Below are positions 21,208 through 29,260 of a DNA stretch of 45,291 bases, in pieces. Below the pieces are notes generated by a model. The model made no database searches. It was given only the letters and a program-made list of their open reading frames with translations, and was not told where the DNA came from. The position numbers and the translations under genes are program-made. The stretch covers positions 1 to 45,291 of the forward strand of contig JAJTER010000017.1 in assembly GCA_021299835.1 (NCBI GenBank). The letters are read 5' to 3'. Positions within the stretch are counted from its first letter, which is position 1; the number at the start of each line of letters is the position of its first letter. Source of the DNA: Saprospiraceae bacterium. GTDB taxonomy: Bacteria; Bacteroidota; Bacteroidia; Chitinophagales; Saprospiraceae.

Positions 21208-22021
21208 TACTTGTCACCTCATCTCCTACCTTTATTATGTTTTTACCACTTTTAATTTTTAAGCAAGCGTTCAGTCCGAAAATAATTTTTTTATTTTCAA
21301 TATAATTCTTTGCCATAAATGGCAGTATCTGCTCATTCACCGTCATTGTTTCAGGTTCAATACTTATAACCTGACATCTTGCACAGGGTTTAAATGAATC
21401 AAAAATATGATTGTTTATTTCAATAGACTTCCAATTTTTTTCTTCATTTAGTTCACTATTTTCTATGACTATATTAGGTCTGAAATGTAACATTGATACC
21501 TTTTTGTCTAAATGTCTATTCAACGAAGCTAAATTTGATTCAGTACAAATTAAATAAGGAAAACCATCTGCAAATAAAACTCCTTGCCCTTTATTTGCAT
21601 ATTTCAAATCAACTTGTCTGAAAAATTCAGGTATCATTCGAACAAGCATACAACGAATTCCCAACGCTTCAGAAAACCAATCATCTACTAATTTATCTAC
21701 TGATTGAACATCTATTACGTCATCCCAAACGTTTACTTTATAAATTGGACTATCTTGAAATGGAGGATTTAAATAAACAGACAATGGTATCTGATAAGTT
21801 GCTATATTCTCTAATTGTATTAAATCTTCATTTATCATATTGACTTTTATGTTGTACAATGATGGAAACTCTCTAAGAGTAATCATTTTTTTGTCAACGT
21901 AACTCATTAACATAAACTTTCTATCATTTTTAAATCCAGTAGAAGTTACCTCAGCGAACGGAAGGGAAACACCATTAAGTGATTTTATCGGATAAATGAT
22001 TATTTTTGAGACAGTTTTCAT
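21185..22021 (-). CDS. MOSC domain-containing protein (mARC/YcbX-like)
   Basis: The 278-residue protein has an N-terminal MOSC_N beta-barrel (opening with the IIIYPIKSLNG motif) and a C-terminal MOSC domain (about residues 125-275). The PCARCQV motif supplies the cysteine expected to ligate molybdenum cofactor. The ATG at 22021 is preferred over a TTG two codons upstream. Such proteins reduce N-hydroxylated compounds or carry Moco sulfur, usually with a partner reductase; none is adjacent. No ferredoxin domain follows, unlike YcbX. It is divergent from the PorE-like gene with only a few bases between the starts. Confidence 0.87.
   Translation of the reverse strand: MKTVSKIIIYPIKSLNGVSLPFAEVTSTGFKNDRKFMLMSYVDKKMITLREFPSLYNIKVNMINEDLIQLENIATYQIPLSVYLNPPFQDSPIYKVNVWDDVIDVQSVDKLVDDWFSEALGIRCMLVRMIPEFFRQVDLKYANKGQGVLFADGFPYLICTESNLASLNRHLDKKVSMLHFRPNIVIENSELNEEKNWKSIEINNHIFDSFKPCARCQVISIEPETMTVNEQILPFMAKNYIENKKIIFGLNACLKIKSGKNIIKVGDEVTSITRTNPK
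22001..22008 (+). promoter_or_regulatory. Putative -7 box for the PorE-like gene, inside the MOSC coding region
   Basis: TATTTTTG matches TAnnTTTG on the plus strand and lies within the first codons of the oppositely oriented MOSC gene. A transcript would start near 22015. No clear -33 TTG is visible. Confidence 0.35.
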
Positions 22022-22026
22022 AAACA

Positions 22027-24462
22027 ATGCTTAATTTTTTAAAAAATAATATAATGAGCGATAAATTTAAAATAATTAATGCGCCAATATTTGTTACTAA
22101 CATATTTTGCATTATTATTTTTCAGGCATTCCCAATTTTTGGTTTAAGCCAAAGTTATAAAAGTTTGGTTCAGAAAGGAAATGAATTTTATGATAATAAG
22201 TCATATGCCGAAGCTCAAACTTTTTTTGCTGAGGCTTTGAAGAAAAAAAACAATGACCTGGAAGTAGTTGTAAAATTAGGAGAATGTTTATGGCGATGCA
22301 ATAAAATGTATGAAGCGAATAGCATTTTCTCATCTATAATAAATGGTCGCAATTTGCCATCTTCATTTTATTTATATTACGGACAATCACTTAGAGGAGC
22401 AGGAAATTACAGAGAGGCAAAAAATATGTTTCTTAAATACAGCCAAATCAATCAAAGTATTGGTGATAATTTTGTAAATGCATGTGAATGGGCTATGACA
22501 AATGGAAATAGATCAGATGATTATATAGTTACCAATGCTGGATTTAATTCTAAAGAAGCAGATTTTTCACCTGTTTCAAGTCAAGGTGCTATTATTTTTT
22601 CATCCCTTAGAAATACTAAAATACAAAATTTCAAAGCTGAAAATTATTCCGCGCAAAAGCTAAGTTTACCTCAACCTGTTAGTTTCATGGGAGTTAATAA
22701 TGCATTAGCTCAAATTTCTTTTTCATCAAGCCAACCGTTCATCGCTTTTTCTCATTGGACAATTAAGAAAAATAACAGATTAATACCTGAATCAGGTCTA
22801 AAAAGTAAAATCAAGTGGGGAAATTACCAATTAGAAAACAATAGTTATAGTATAAATGAATTACCCTTTTCAGTAAATCAAGGATTAGCAAATTTTGGAT
22901 ATCCTTTTTTATCAAACGATGGTAATGCGCTTTATTTTTCAAGTGATATGGAAGGTGGTTACGGTGGAATGGATTTATATGTTATTTACAGAGAGGGTTC
23001 AAATTGGACGGACCCCATAAATTTGGGACCTAAAATTAACACACAGGGTGATGAAATAAGTCCATTTTTAAAAGGTAAATCTTTATTTTTTTCTTCTAAT
23101 TGGCATGCTGGATTCGGAGGTTATGATATTTTTAATGTCAATCTAAATGAAAATAATGAGTGGTCCGTAGTTAATAATATGGGTCTGCCTATTAACTCTC
23201 CGTTTGATGATTTCGACTTTATGACCGTAAGCAATAGTGGCTTTTTCACTAGTAACAGAACAGGTGGCTTAGGTGCTGAGGATATTTATTCGTTCAAAAA
23301 ATCTTCCGCTGGGATTTTATTAAAAGTTGTAAATGCGTTAGATGGTTTACCTGTTTCTGAGGTTAAAATAGAGTGGGGGAATTGTATGCCTTCTAATAAA
23401 CCTGCCATGCTTACGAATATTATCGGTTACTACAGTTTAACTGAAAATATTAATATTCCGTGTACTCTAACTCTTACGAAGGAAGGATTTTCATCCAAAA
23501 AAATTACCTTAACTCAAGCAAATATTGATGCTGAGGAAATAACAATTCCTTTGATCAGATTAGGAGAAATTTATTTGGGCCAGATATTTGATAATCAAAC
23601 CAAACTTCCTATTGGTGAAGTAGAGGTACAAATTGAAAATTTATCCAACGCCTCTAAAATGAATGCACAGAGTAGTACAAATGGTGTTTTTGAATTTGCT
23701 TTAAAACCAAATACTTCATATAATCTTACTGTAAAGAAAGAGGGTTATTTGAATTACTCTAAAACTATAAAGACAACACTTGATGGTAGAGATAGAACGA
23801 TTTTAGGTGAAACCTTTTTAACTAAGGGTAACAATAGCTCCTCTACAGACCCTAAAGTGAGTCTGAATAAAGGATTATCTATTCAAATTTCAGCCCTTTC
23901 TTCGACTCCTCCGGCTAATCAATTTAGTGACCTTTGGCGTATCGCTGATATTTACGTAAAAAGAGAAGATAATCAAGTTAAGATAAGAATGGGTGTTTTT
24001 AAAACCCAAAATGAAGTTTTAATAGCTTTAGAAAGGGTTAAACAAAATGGATACCCACAGGCATTTATTGTGGAGGAGACAAATGGACCAGGTTTTACCA
24101 ATTTAGTTCCAGTTGAATTGGTTGAAATAGATAAGCCCATTGAAATAACTAAACCGAGCACTCCTGCAGAAGTTCAGAAACCCACTACGGATGAAAAACC
24201 TACATCCATTACTACGGTAAGGTATAAAATTCAACTCGCTGCTTTAAGAGATACCAGATTTTTTGATGCTAAAAAGGTAGCTCATCTGGGAACAATAAAA
24301 GATTATCAAAAACCTAATAATATTACAGCAAAAGTTATTGGTGACTTTTCAGAGGAAAATGTTAAACTAATATTGAGTGAAATTAGATTAGCTGGTTTTA
24401 AAGATGCCTACATTGTCAAAGAAGTAAACGGTGTTTTAATACCAGTTCCTTTGGTAAAATAA
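22027..24462 (+). CDS. TPR / PD40 propeller / carboxypeptidase-regulatory / SPOR envelope protein, PorE-like architecture
   Basis: The 811-residue exported protein has a signal peptide (hydrophobic residues about 18-38). TPR-like helices follow (about 40-140), then WD40-like PD40 repeats (about 155-420, with GYPFLSNDGNALYFSSDMEGGYGGMD-like units). Next come two carboxypeptidase-regulatory-like beta domains (about 425-510 and 515-600), and two SPOR-like repeats (about 620-700 and 735-811; GLSIQISAL and YKIQLAAL strands). PorE of the type IX secretion system has TPR, propeller, CRD and OmpA in this order; here SPOR-like domains replace OmpA. It may therefore anchor to peptidoglycan by denuded glycan. 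The start may be ATG 22054 instead of 22027. Confidence 0.75.
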   Translation: MLNFLKNNIMSDKFKIINAPIFVTNIFCIIIFQAFPIFGLSQSYKSLVQKGNEFYDNKSYAEAQTFFAEALKKKNNDLEVVVKLGECLWRCNKMYEANSIFSSIINGRNLPSSFYLYYGQSLRGAGNYREAKNMFLKYSQINQSIGDNFVNACEWAMTNGNRSDDYIVTNAGFNSKEADFSPVSSQGAIIFSSLRNTKIQNFKAENYSAQKLSLPQPVSFMGVNNALAQISFSSSQPFIAFSHWTIKKNNRLIPESGLKSKIKWGNYQLENNSYSINELPFSVNQGLANFGYPFLSNDGNALYFSSDMEGGYGGMDLYVIYREGSNWTDPINLGPKINTQGDEISPFLKGKSLFFSSNWHAGFGGYDIFNVNLNENNEWSVVNNMGLPINSPFDDFDFMTVSNSGFFTSNRTGGLGAEDIYSFKKSSAGILLKVVNALDGLPVSEVKIEWGNCMPSNKPAMLTNIIGYYSLTENINIPCTLTLTKEGFSSKKITLTQANIDAEEITIPLIRLGEIYLGQIFDNQTKLPIGEVEVQIENLSNASKMNAQSSTNGVFEFALKPNTSYNLTVKKEGYLNYSKTIKTTLDGRDRTILGETFLTKGNNSSSTDPKVSLNKGLSIQISALSSTPPANQFSDLWRIADIYVKREDNQVKIRMGVFKTQNEVLIALERVKQNGYPQAFIVEETNGPGFTNLVPVELVEIDKPIEITKPSTPAEVQKPTTDEKPTSITTVRYKIQLAALRDTRFFDAKKVAHLGTIKDYQKPNNITAKVIGDFSEENVKLILSEIRLAGFKDAYIVKEVNGVLIPVPLVK

Positions 24463-24509
24463 ATTAGTTATAATATTTCTGAGTAAATCATCAACTAACT
24501 TTCAATAAT

Positions 24510-24547
24510 CAGCAAAATAATAACTTAATAAAGTCATTATTTTGCTG
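24510..24547. terminator. Hairpin terminator between the PorE-like and ald genes
   Basis: A perfect 12-bp stem, CAGCAAAATAAT (24510-24521) with ATTATTTTGCTG (24536-24547), continues after one mismatch with four more pairs (ACTT/AAGT) and a short loop. A moderately T-rich stretch follows on the plus strand. It lies between convergent genes, so it may serve both. Confidence 0.7.
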
Positions 24548-24587
24548 AATTTTAATCTAATCGTTAAAAAAAATAATCAAACATTGA

Positions 24588-25703
24588 TTACTTATAAATA
24601 GCTTCAATAGGGGTTAATGGCAAGTTAAAAGCATCTGCTACTCCTTTATAAACCACTTTACCTTTTACAATATTGAGGCCAAGTTGAAGGGAAGGATTCT
24701 CTTTACACGCTGTTTTCCATCCTTTTGAGGCAAGTTGAAGCGCGAATGGTAAAGTCGCATTGGTTAATGCTATAGTTGAAGTCATTGGTACGGCCCCTGG
24801 CATATTGGCAACGCAATAATGAACAATATCGTCAATGATAAAGATAGGATCTTCGTGGGTGGTGGGTCTTGTTGTTTCAAAACAACCGCCCTGATCGACA
24901 GCAACATCTACGAGAACACTACCCGGTTGCATGTCCTTAAGCATATCTCTGGTAATTAATTTTGGTGCTTTTGCCCCTGGAATAAGTACAGCGCCAATAA
25001 TTAAATCATGGTCTTTAATTAACCTTCTTATATTATATTCACTTGAATATAAAGTTGTTACATTAGAAGGCATGGTTTCAGAAAGGTACCTTAACCTATT
25101 TAGATTTAAATCCAAAATAGTGACTTTAGCCCCAAAGCCTGCAGCCATCCGGGCAGCTTGCATACCAACAATGCCACCCCCTAACACCATCACTTTGGCA
25201 GGTTCTACCCCTGGAACACCTCCTAATAAAATACCTTTACCTTTTGCGGGTTTTTCCAAAAATTTAGCGCCTTCCTGAATGGACATTCTACCAGCTACTT
25301 CTGACATGGGTATTAGCAATGGAAGTGATCCATCAGCTTGTTCTACTGTTTCGTAAGCAAGGCAAATGGCCTTTTTTTCAATCATTGCCTTTGTTAAGGT
25401 CTCATTTGATGCGAAATGAAAATAGGTGAAAAGCAGTTGATTTTCTCTTATCAGATTATATTCCTCTTGAATCGGTTCCTTTACTTTAATAATCATCTCT
25501 GCTTGCTGATAAACAGAGGCAATATCTGGTAATATTTCAGCACCGGCATCTTTATAGGCATTATCGCTAAAACCGCTGCCTAAACCAGCGTTGGTTTGAA
25601 CATAAACAATGTGACCTTTTTTTATAAAATCTAACACGCCGCCTGGAGTTAATGCTACTCTGGCTTCTTGAGCCTTGATTTCTTTTGGTACGCCAATTTT
25701 CAT
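24588..25703 (-). CDS. ald: Alanine dehydrogenase
   Basis: This NAD-dependent enzyme interconverts L-alanine and pyruvate plus ammonia. The 371-residue product begins MKIGVPKEIKAQEARVALTP, with the family's pyruvate-binding arginine and lysine region. The Rossmann loop is VMVLGGGIVGMQAARMAAG (about residues 168-187), and VDVAVDQGGCFETTRPTTH (about 260-280) is the alanine dehydrogenase signature. Length and motifs favour this over transhydrogenase alpha. It stands alone on the minus strand, divergent from the YjjG-like gene; the 108-nt gap shows a -7 box only for the plus strand. Confidence 0.97.
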   Translation of the reverse strand: MKIGVPKEIKAQEARVALTPGGVLDFIKKGHIVYVQTNAGLGSGFSDNAYKDAGAEILPDIASVYQQAEMIIKVKEPIQEEYNLIRENQLLFTYFHFASNETLTKAMIEKKAICLAYETVEQADGSLPLLIPMSEVAGRMSIQEGAKFLEKPAKGKGILLGGVPGVEPAKVMVLGGGIVGMQAARMAAGFGAKVTILDLNLNRLRYLSETMPSNVTTLYSSEYNIRRLIKDHDLIIGAVLIPGAKAPKLITRDMLKDMQPGSVLVDVAVDQGGCFETTRPTTHEDPIFIIDDIVHYCVANMPGAVPMTSTIALTNATLPFALQLASKGWKTACKENPSLQLGLNIVKGKVVYKGVADAFNLPLTPIEAIYK

Positions 25704-25783
25704 TTTGTGTATTTTAGTTGGTTTTTGAGCGACGCTAAATTAAGTATTTAAAGTCATAATCTCTATGATTTATTTTGAATTAC

Positions 25784-25791
25784 TATCTTTG
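25784..25791 (+). promoter_or_regulatory. Putative -7 box for the YjjG-like gene
   Basis: TATCTTTG matches TAnnTTTG and is 20 nt before the ATG at 25812. A TTG -33 element at the normal spacing is not evident. Confidence 0.4.
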
Positions 25792-25811
25792 ATTTATTTT
25801 AATTCCCTAAT

Positions 25812-26522
25812 ATGTTTAATGAAATTCAATTCATTTATTTCGATTTAGATGATACGTTAATGGATTTTTCTTCTGCTTCTAATAAAGCTTTTGTGAGTTT
25901 AATGGAACATTATGATTTACCAAATGACGAACAATGTTTTGAGATTTATCAGCGTGGAAATCACCAAACCTGGCAGGAATTTGAGCAAAATTTAATTTCA
26001 TCCCATAAACTTAGATCTTTAAGATTTGAACGATTCTTATCCGCTATGAATTGGCTTGATAAAGCTGACGCCTTCGAAATGAATGCACAGTATATTTCTT
26101 TTTTGATAAATGAATCAAATTTAATCTCGGGCGCTCTTTCATTATTAAATTTCTTTAAGGATAAAATTCCAATGGGAATTTTAACGAATGGACTTAAGGA
26201 AGCGCAAAGGCCGAGACTCTCAAAAGCAGAAATAACGCATTATTTTGATCACATAATAGTTTCTGATGAAATTGGCATGTCAAAACCTAATCAGGAAATT
26301 TTCACCTTGGCAAAACAGATATCGGGAAACATACCTACAGAAAATATTTTATTGGTAGGAGATAATCCATATTCTGATATTGAAGGCGCTCAGATATTTG
26401 GATTTAAAACAATATGGTTTAACTCAAAACAGAAGGAATTACCTAAACAAATACAGCCTACTATGACTGTAACAAAATTAGAAGACATCATTCCTTCATT
26501 TCTTTTACACCCAAATATCTAG
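25812..26522 (+). CDS. HAD-family 5'-nucleotidase, YjjG-like
   Basis: The 236-residue HAD hydrolase has all four motifs: nucleophile FDLDDTLMDF (residues about 10-19), ILTNG (about 122), KPNQEIF with the conserved Lys (about 158) and VGDNPYSDIEGA (about 180). A helical cap of about 90 residues follows motif I, as in YjjG-type noncanonical pyrimidine nucleotidases, which protect against mutagenic nucleotides. Exact substrate cannot be told from sequence. The last 18 bases overlap mqnD, which is on the opposite strand. Confidence 0.85.
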   Translation: MFNEIQFIYFDLDDTLMDFSSASNKAFVSLMEHYDLPNDEQCFEIYQRGNHQTWQEFEQNLISSHKLRSLRFERFLSAMNWLDKADAFEMNAQYISFLINESNLISGALSLLNFFKDKIPMGILTNGLKEAQRPRLSKAEITHYFDHIIVSDEIGMSKPNQEIFTLAKQISGNIPTENILLVGDNPYSDIEGAQIFGFKTIWFNSKQKELPKQIQPTMTVTKLEDIIPSFLLHPNI

Positions 26523-27320
26523 TTTTGTAGCTTGGTTGTTAATTTTATTAAATAGATAGATAACCGCTTCTTTTCCTTTTTCTCCTATATTTTCAGAATA
26601 TTCGTTTACATATAAATGTATATGTTTTCTAACGATTTCTTCGTCCATCTCTTGTGCATTCAATTTAATAAAAGGTAAACTTAGGGTAGGATGATGGAAA
26701 GCAAATTGAATGCTTTTTTTAATTAATCTATCTACCTTTTTTTTGATCTCCTGAGTTAATCCTCTTTTTATACCAATGCCACCTAAAGGTATGGGGAGGC
26801 CAGTTTCATTTTCCCAGTATTCTCCAAGGTCTATTATTTTCTTTAACCCCTTTGATTTATAGGTAAACCTATTCTCATGAATAATTAATCCTAGATCAAT
26901 GTTATTTTTTAAAAGAGAATCTTCAATTTCTGAAAAAAGATATTCGGAGGTATTTTTAGCATTTGGAAAAGCAAAATGAAGCAAAAAATTGGCTGTTGTA
27001 AATTTTCCAGGTATGCCTATCTTAAGATTTTGTATATCTTCCATATTAATTTCTTTGGAAGAAATTAATAATGGACCACAATTATTTCCCAAAGCACTTC
27101 CAGCGTGTAACAATTGGTAATTTGGCATTAATAAAGCCAGGGCGTGATAGCTTAGTTTAGTCACGTCCAGTGTGTTCTGAAAAGCTAATTGATTTAGTTT
27201 TTCTACATCTGCTAAAATAAATTCAAACTCAAGTCCCTCTAAATCAATTCTTTTGTTAACAATTGCATCAAAAATGAAGGTATCATTAGGGCAAGGAGAA
27301 AAGCCCAATGTAATTTGCAT
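26505..27320 (-). CDS. mqnD: 1,4-dihydroxy-6-naphthoate synthase (futalosine menaquinone pathway)
   Basis: The 271-residue product has the periplasmic-binding-protein-like fold of MqnD. FSPCPNDTFIFDAI (residues about 7-20) is diagnostic, followed by DVTKLSYHA and the NNCGPLLIS segment. MqnD turns cyclic dehypoxanthine futalosine into 1,4-dihydroxy-6-naphthoate in the cytoplasm. Its presence together with the mqnP-like gene indicates menaquinone is made by the futalosine route; mqnA, mqnB, mqnC and mqnE are outside the window. The start codon overlaps the rluA-type gene's -7 box. Confidence 0.95.
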   Translation of the reverse strand: MQITLGFSPCPNDTFIFDAIVNKRIDLEGLEFEFILADVEKLNQLAFQNTLDVTKLSYHALALLMPNYQLLHAGSALGNNCGPLLISSKEINMEDIQNLKIGIPGKFTTANFLLHFAFPNAKNTSEYLFSEIEDSLLKNNIDLGLIIHENRFTYKSKGLKKIIDLGEYWENETGLPIPLGGIGIKRGLTQEIKKKVDRLIKKSIQFAFHHPTLSLPFIKLNAQEMDEEIVRKHIHLYVNEYSENIGEKGKEAVIYLFNKINNQATKLDIWV

Positions 27321-27327
27321 ATCTTTG
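27320..27327 (+). promoter_or_regulatory. Putative -7 box for the RluA-family gene
   Basis: TATCTTTG matches TAnnTTTG and overlaps the last base of the mqnD start codon on the other strand. The RluA-family start lies 20 nt downstream. No well-spaced TTG is seen. Confidence 0.4.
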
Positions 27328-27346
27328 TGGCTTAAATGTTAAAAAA

Positions 27347-28036
27347 TTGCAGGTAATTTACGAAGACAACCACCTTATTGTGGTTAACAAACCCGCTGGG
27401 CTATTAGTTCAAGGTGATAAAACAGAAGATGCAACTCTTGGAGATTGGCTTAAAAAATATATTAAAGATAGATATAAAAAACCAGGAGATGTTTTCCTTG
27501 GTACAGTACATCGTCTTGATAGGCCAGTAAGTGGTGCCGTTATTTTTGCCAAAACGTCAAAAGCGTTAGTGAGAATGAATGAGTTATTCCGGGATAACTT
27601 AATCACTAAAAAATATTGGGCTATAGTAGCGTTTAAACCGCCATCTGAAAAAGGTATAATAACTCATTATATCGCTAAAGATGAGGAAAGAAATATTTCG
27701 AAAGCGTTATCCGCTCCTTCCAGACGCAACCCTGATGCTAAATACGCGGAAACTGCCTACGAACTATTTGGTATTATTGATGGTAGATTTTTATTAGAAG
27801 TTACCCCTAAAACGGGTCGCCCACACCAGATAAGAGTTCAACTTGCTTCTCTTAACTGTCCCATTGTTGGTGACTTAAAGTATGGGTTTCCTGCGGCGTT
27901 ACAAGATGCTTCTATTGCGCTACATTGTCATTCCCTTTCATTTATTCATCCGGTTAAGAAAACACTGATTACCATTGAAGCAGAAACGCCTGATAAACAT
28001 TGGTGGAAATTAATGCGGAATTTAACAAATAATTAA
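27347..28036 (+). CDS. RluA-family pseudouridine synthase
   Basis: The 229-residue enzyme isomerises uridine to pseudouridine in RNA. The catalytic aspartate is Asp58 in HRLDRPVSGA, and ARTGRPHQIRVQL-type residues appear as PKTGRPHQIRVQL. The protein begins directly with VIYEDNHLIVVNKPAG, the normal start of the catalytic domain, so it lacks the S4 RNA-binding domain. The start must be TTG at 27347: the nearby ATG at 27336 is out of frame. Target site (rRNA or tRNA) is not determinable. It ends 6 nt before the flavoprotein stop on the opposite strand. Confidence 0.92.
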   Translation: MQVIYEDNHLIVVNKPAGLLVQGDKTEDATLGDWLKKYIKDRYKKPGDVFLGTVHRLDRPVSGAVIFAKTSKALVRMNELFRDNLITKKYWAIVAFKPPSEKGIITHYIAKDEERNISKALSAPSRRNPDAKYAETAYELFGIIDGRFLLEVTPKTGRPHQIRVQLASLNCPIVGDLKYGFPAALQDASIALHCHSLSFIHPVKKTLITIEAETPDKHWWKLMRNLTNN

Positions 28037-28042
28037 AAGAGG

Positions 28043-29260
28043 TTATATTTTTGTTGATATCTCTTTTGAGATGATGTAAGCGCCTGTCCAGGCAGATTGG
28101 AAATTGAATCCCCCGGTTAAGCCGTCTATATTTAAAACTTCCCCTGCAAAATATAGATTTTCTTGTATTTTGCTTTGGAAGCTTTTAAAATTTACTTCTT
28201 TGAGAGATACCCCTCCGGCAGTAACAAATTCTTCTTTATTGGTGCTTTTTCCTTTCACGCTTAACGTAAATTTAGTCATGTTTCGTGCTAAATCCTGCGT
28301 TTGTTTTTTTGTAATATTAGCCCATTGTTGCGTTGATTGTATATCTGAGGTATGTAAAATATACATCCAGAATCTATGGGGAATTTTATACATAACCACA
28401 TTTCCCATTTGTTTTTTTGCGTCGGATTCCTTTACTTGCTTTATATCTGCTAAGACATCGTCATAGGTTTGGGATATCCAATTTACTTCGATATCAAATT
28501 CGTATTTTAGTTCATGAAGTTCAACAGCTGCCCAGGAGCTCATTTTAAGTATGGCAGGCCCACTTAAGCCCCAATGAGTAATTAATAGAGGCCCTGCAGT
28601 AGCATGTTTTAGTCCTATAATTTTAATAGACGCAGCAGGAAGACTAATACCAGCCAGTTCATTTAACGCCTTATCGTTCACTTTAAAAGTAAATAAAGAC
28701 GGAACTGCCGGTATAATAGCATGGCCCATTGAGGCTAAAATAGTCCATATAGATGGGCTACTCCCCGCAGTAATAATTAAGTAATCTGATAGATAAGTTT
28801 TATCTAAAACAGTAACTTCCCATTTTGCATCTATTTTCCTTATGGCGGTGACACGACAACTAAGTTTAATATCCACATGATGCTTTTTACAAATTCTCAT
28901 GAAGCATTCAATGATAGTTTCAGAAGAGTCTGTGATAGGAAACATTCTGCCATCTGCCTCTGTTTTTAAAGCAACACCGTTTTTAGAAAACCATTCAATG
29001 GTATCTTTAGGTTGAAAATGTAAGAAAGGGGCATAAAGTTCCTTTTCTCCTCTTGGATAAAACTTCACAAGGTCTCTGGCCTCGAAACAAGCATGTGTTA
29101 CATTACATCGACCCCCTCCTGATATACGAACCTTTTTTAATACCTCTTTATCTTTTTCAAGTATAGTAATTTTTATATTACTATGTTTTTCAGCGAGTAA
29201 ACAGGCTGAAAAAAAACCTGCAGCGCCTCCCCCAATAATTAAAACGTTAGTTTTACTCAT
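28043..29260 (-). CDS. YhiN/HI0933-family flavoprotein
   Basis: The 405-residue NAD(P)/FAD-dependent oxidoreductase-like protein has the N-terminal dinucleotide-binding motif VLIIGGGAAGFFSA, then the family-specific KVRISGGGRCNVTH (about residues 42-56) and a C-terminal VTAGGVSLKEVN followed by LYFAGEVLNIDGLTGGFNFQSAW, which also contacts FAD. BaiN-like members reduce steroid double bonds, but the substrate of most is unknown. The ATG overlaps the amidase stop by 4 nt (ATGA), indicating translational coupling. Confidence 0.92.
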   Translation of the reverse strand: MSKTNVLIIGGGAAGFFSACLLAEKHSNIKITILEKDKEVLKKVRISGGGRCNVTHACFEARDLVKFYPRGEKELYAPFLHFQPKDTIEWFSKNGVALKTEADGRMFPITDSSETIIECFMRICKKHHVDIKLSCRVTAIRKIDAKWEVTVLDKTYLSDYLIITAGSSPSIWTILASMGHAIIPAVPSLFTFKVNDKALNELAGISLPAASIKIIGLKHATAGPLLITHWGLSGPAILKMSSWAAVELHELKYEFDIEVNWISQTYDDVLADIKQVKESDAKKQMGNVVMYKIPHRFWMYILHTSDIQSTQQWANITKKQTQDLARNMTKFTLSVKGKSTNKEEFVTAGGVSLKEVNFKSFQSKIQENLYFAGEVLNIDGLTGGFNFQSAWTGAYIISKEISTKI

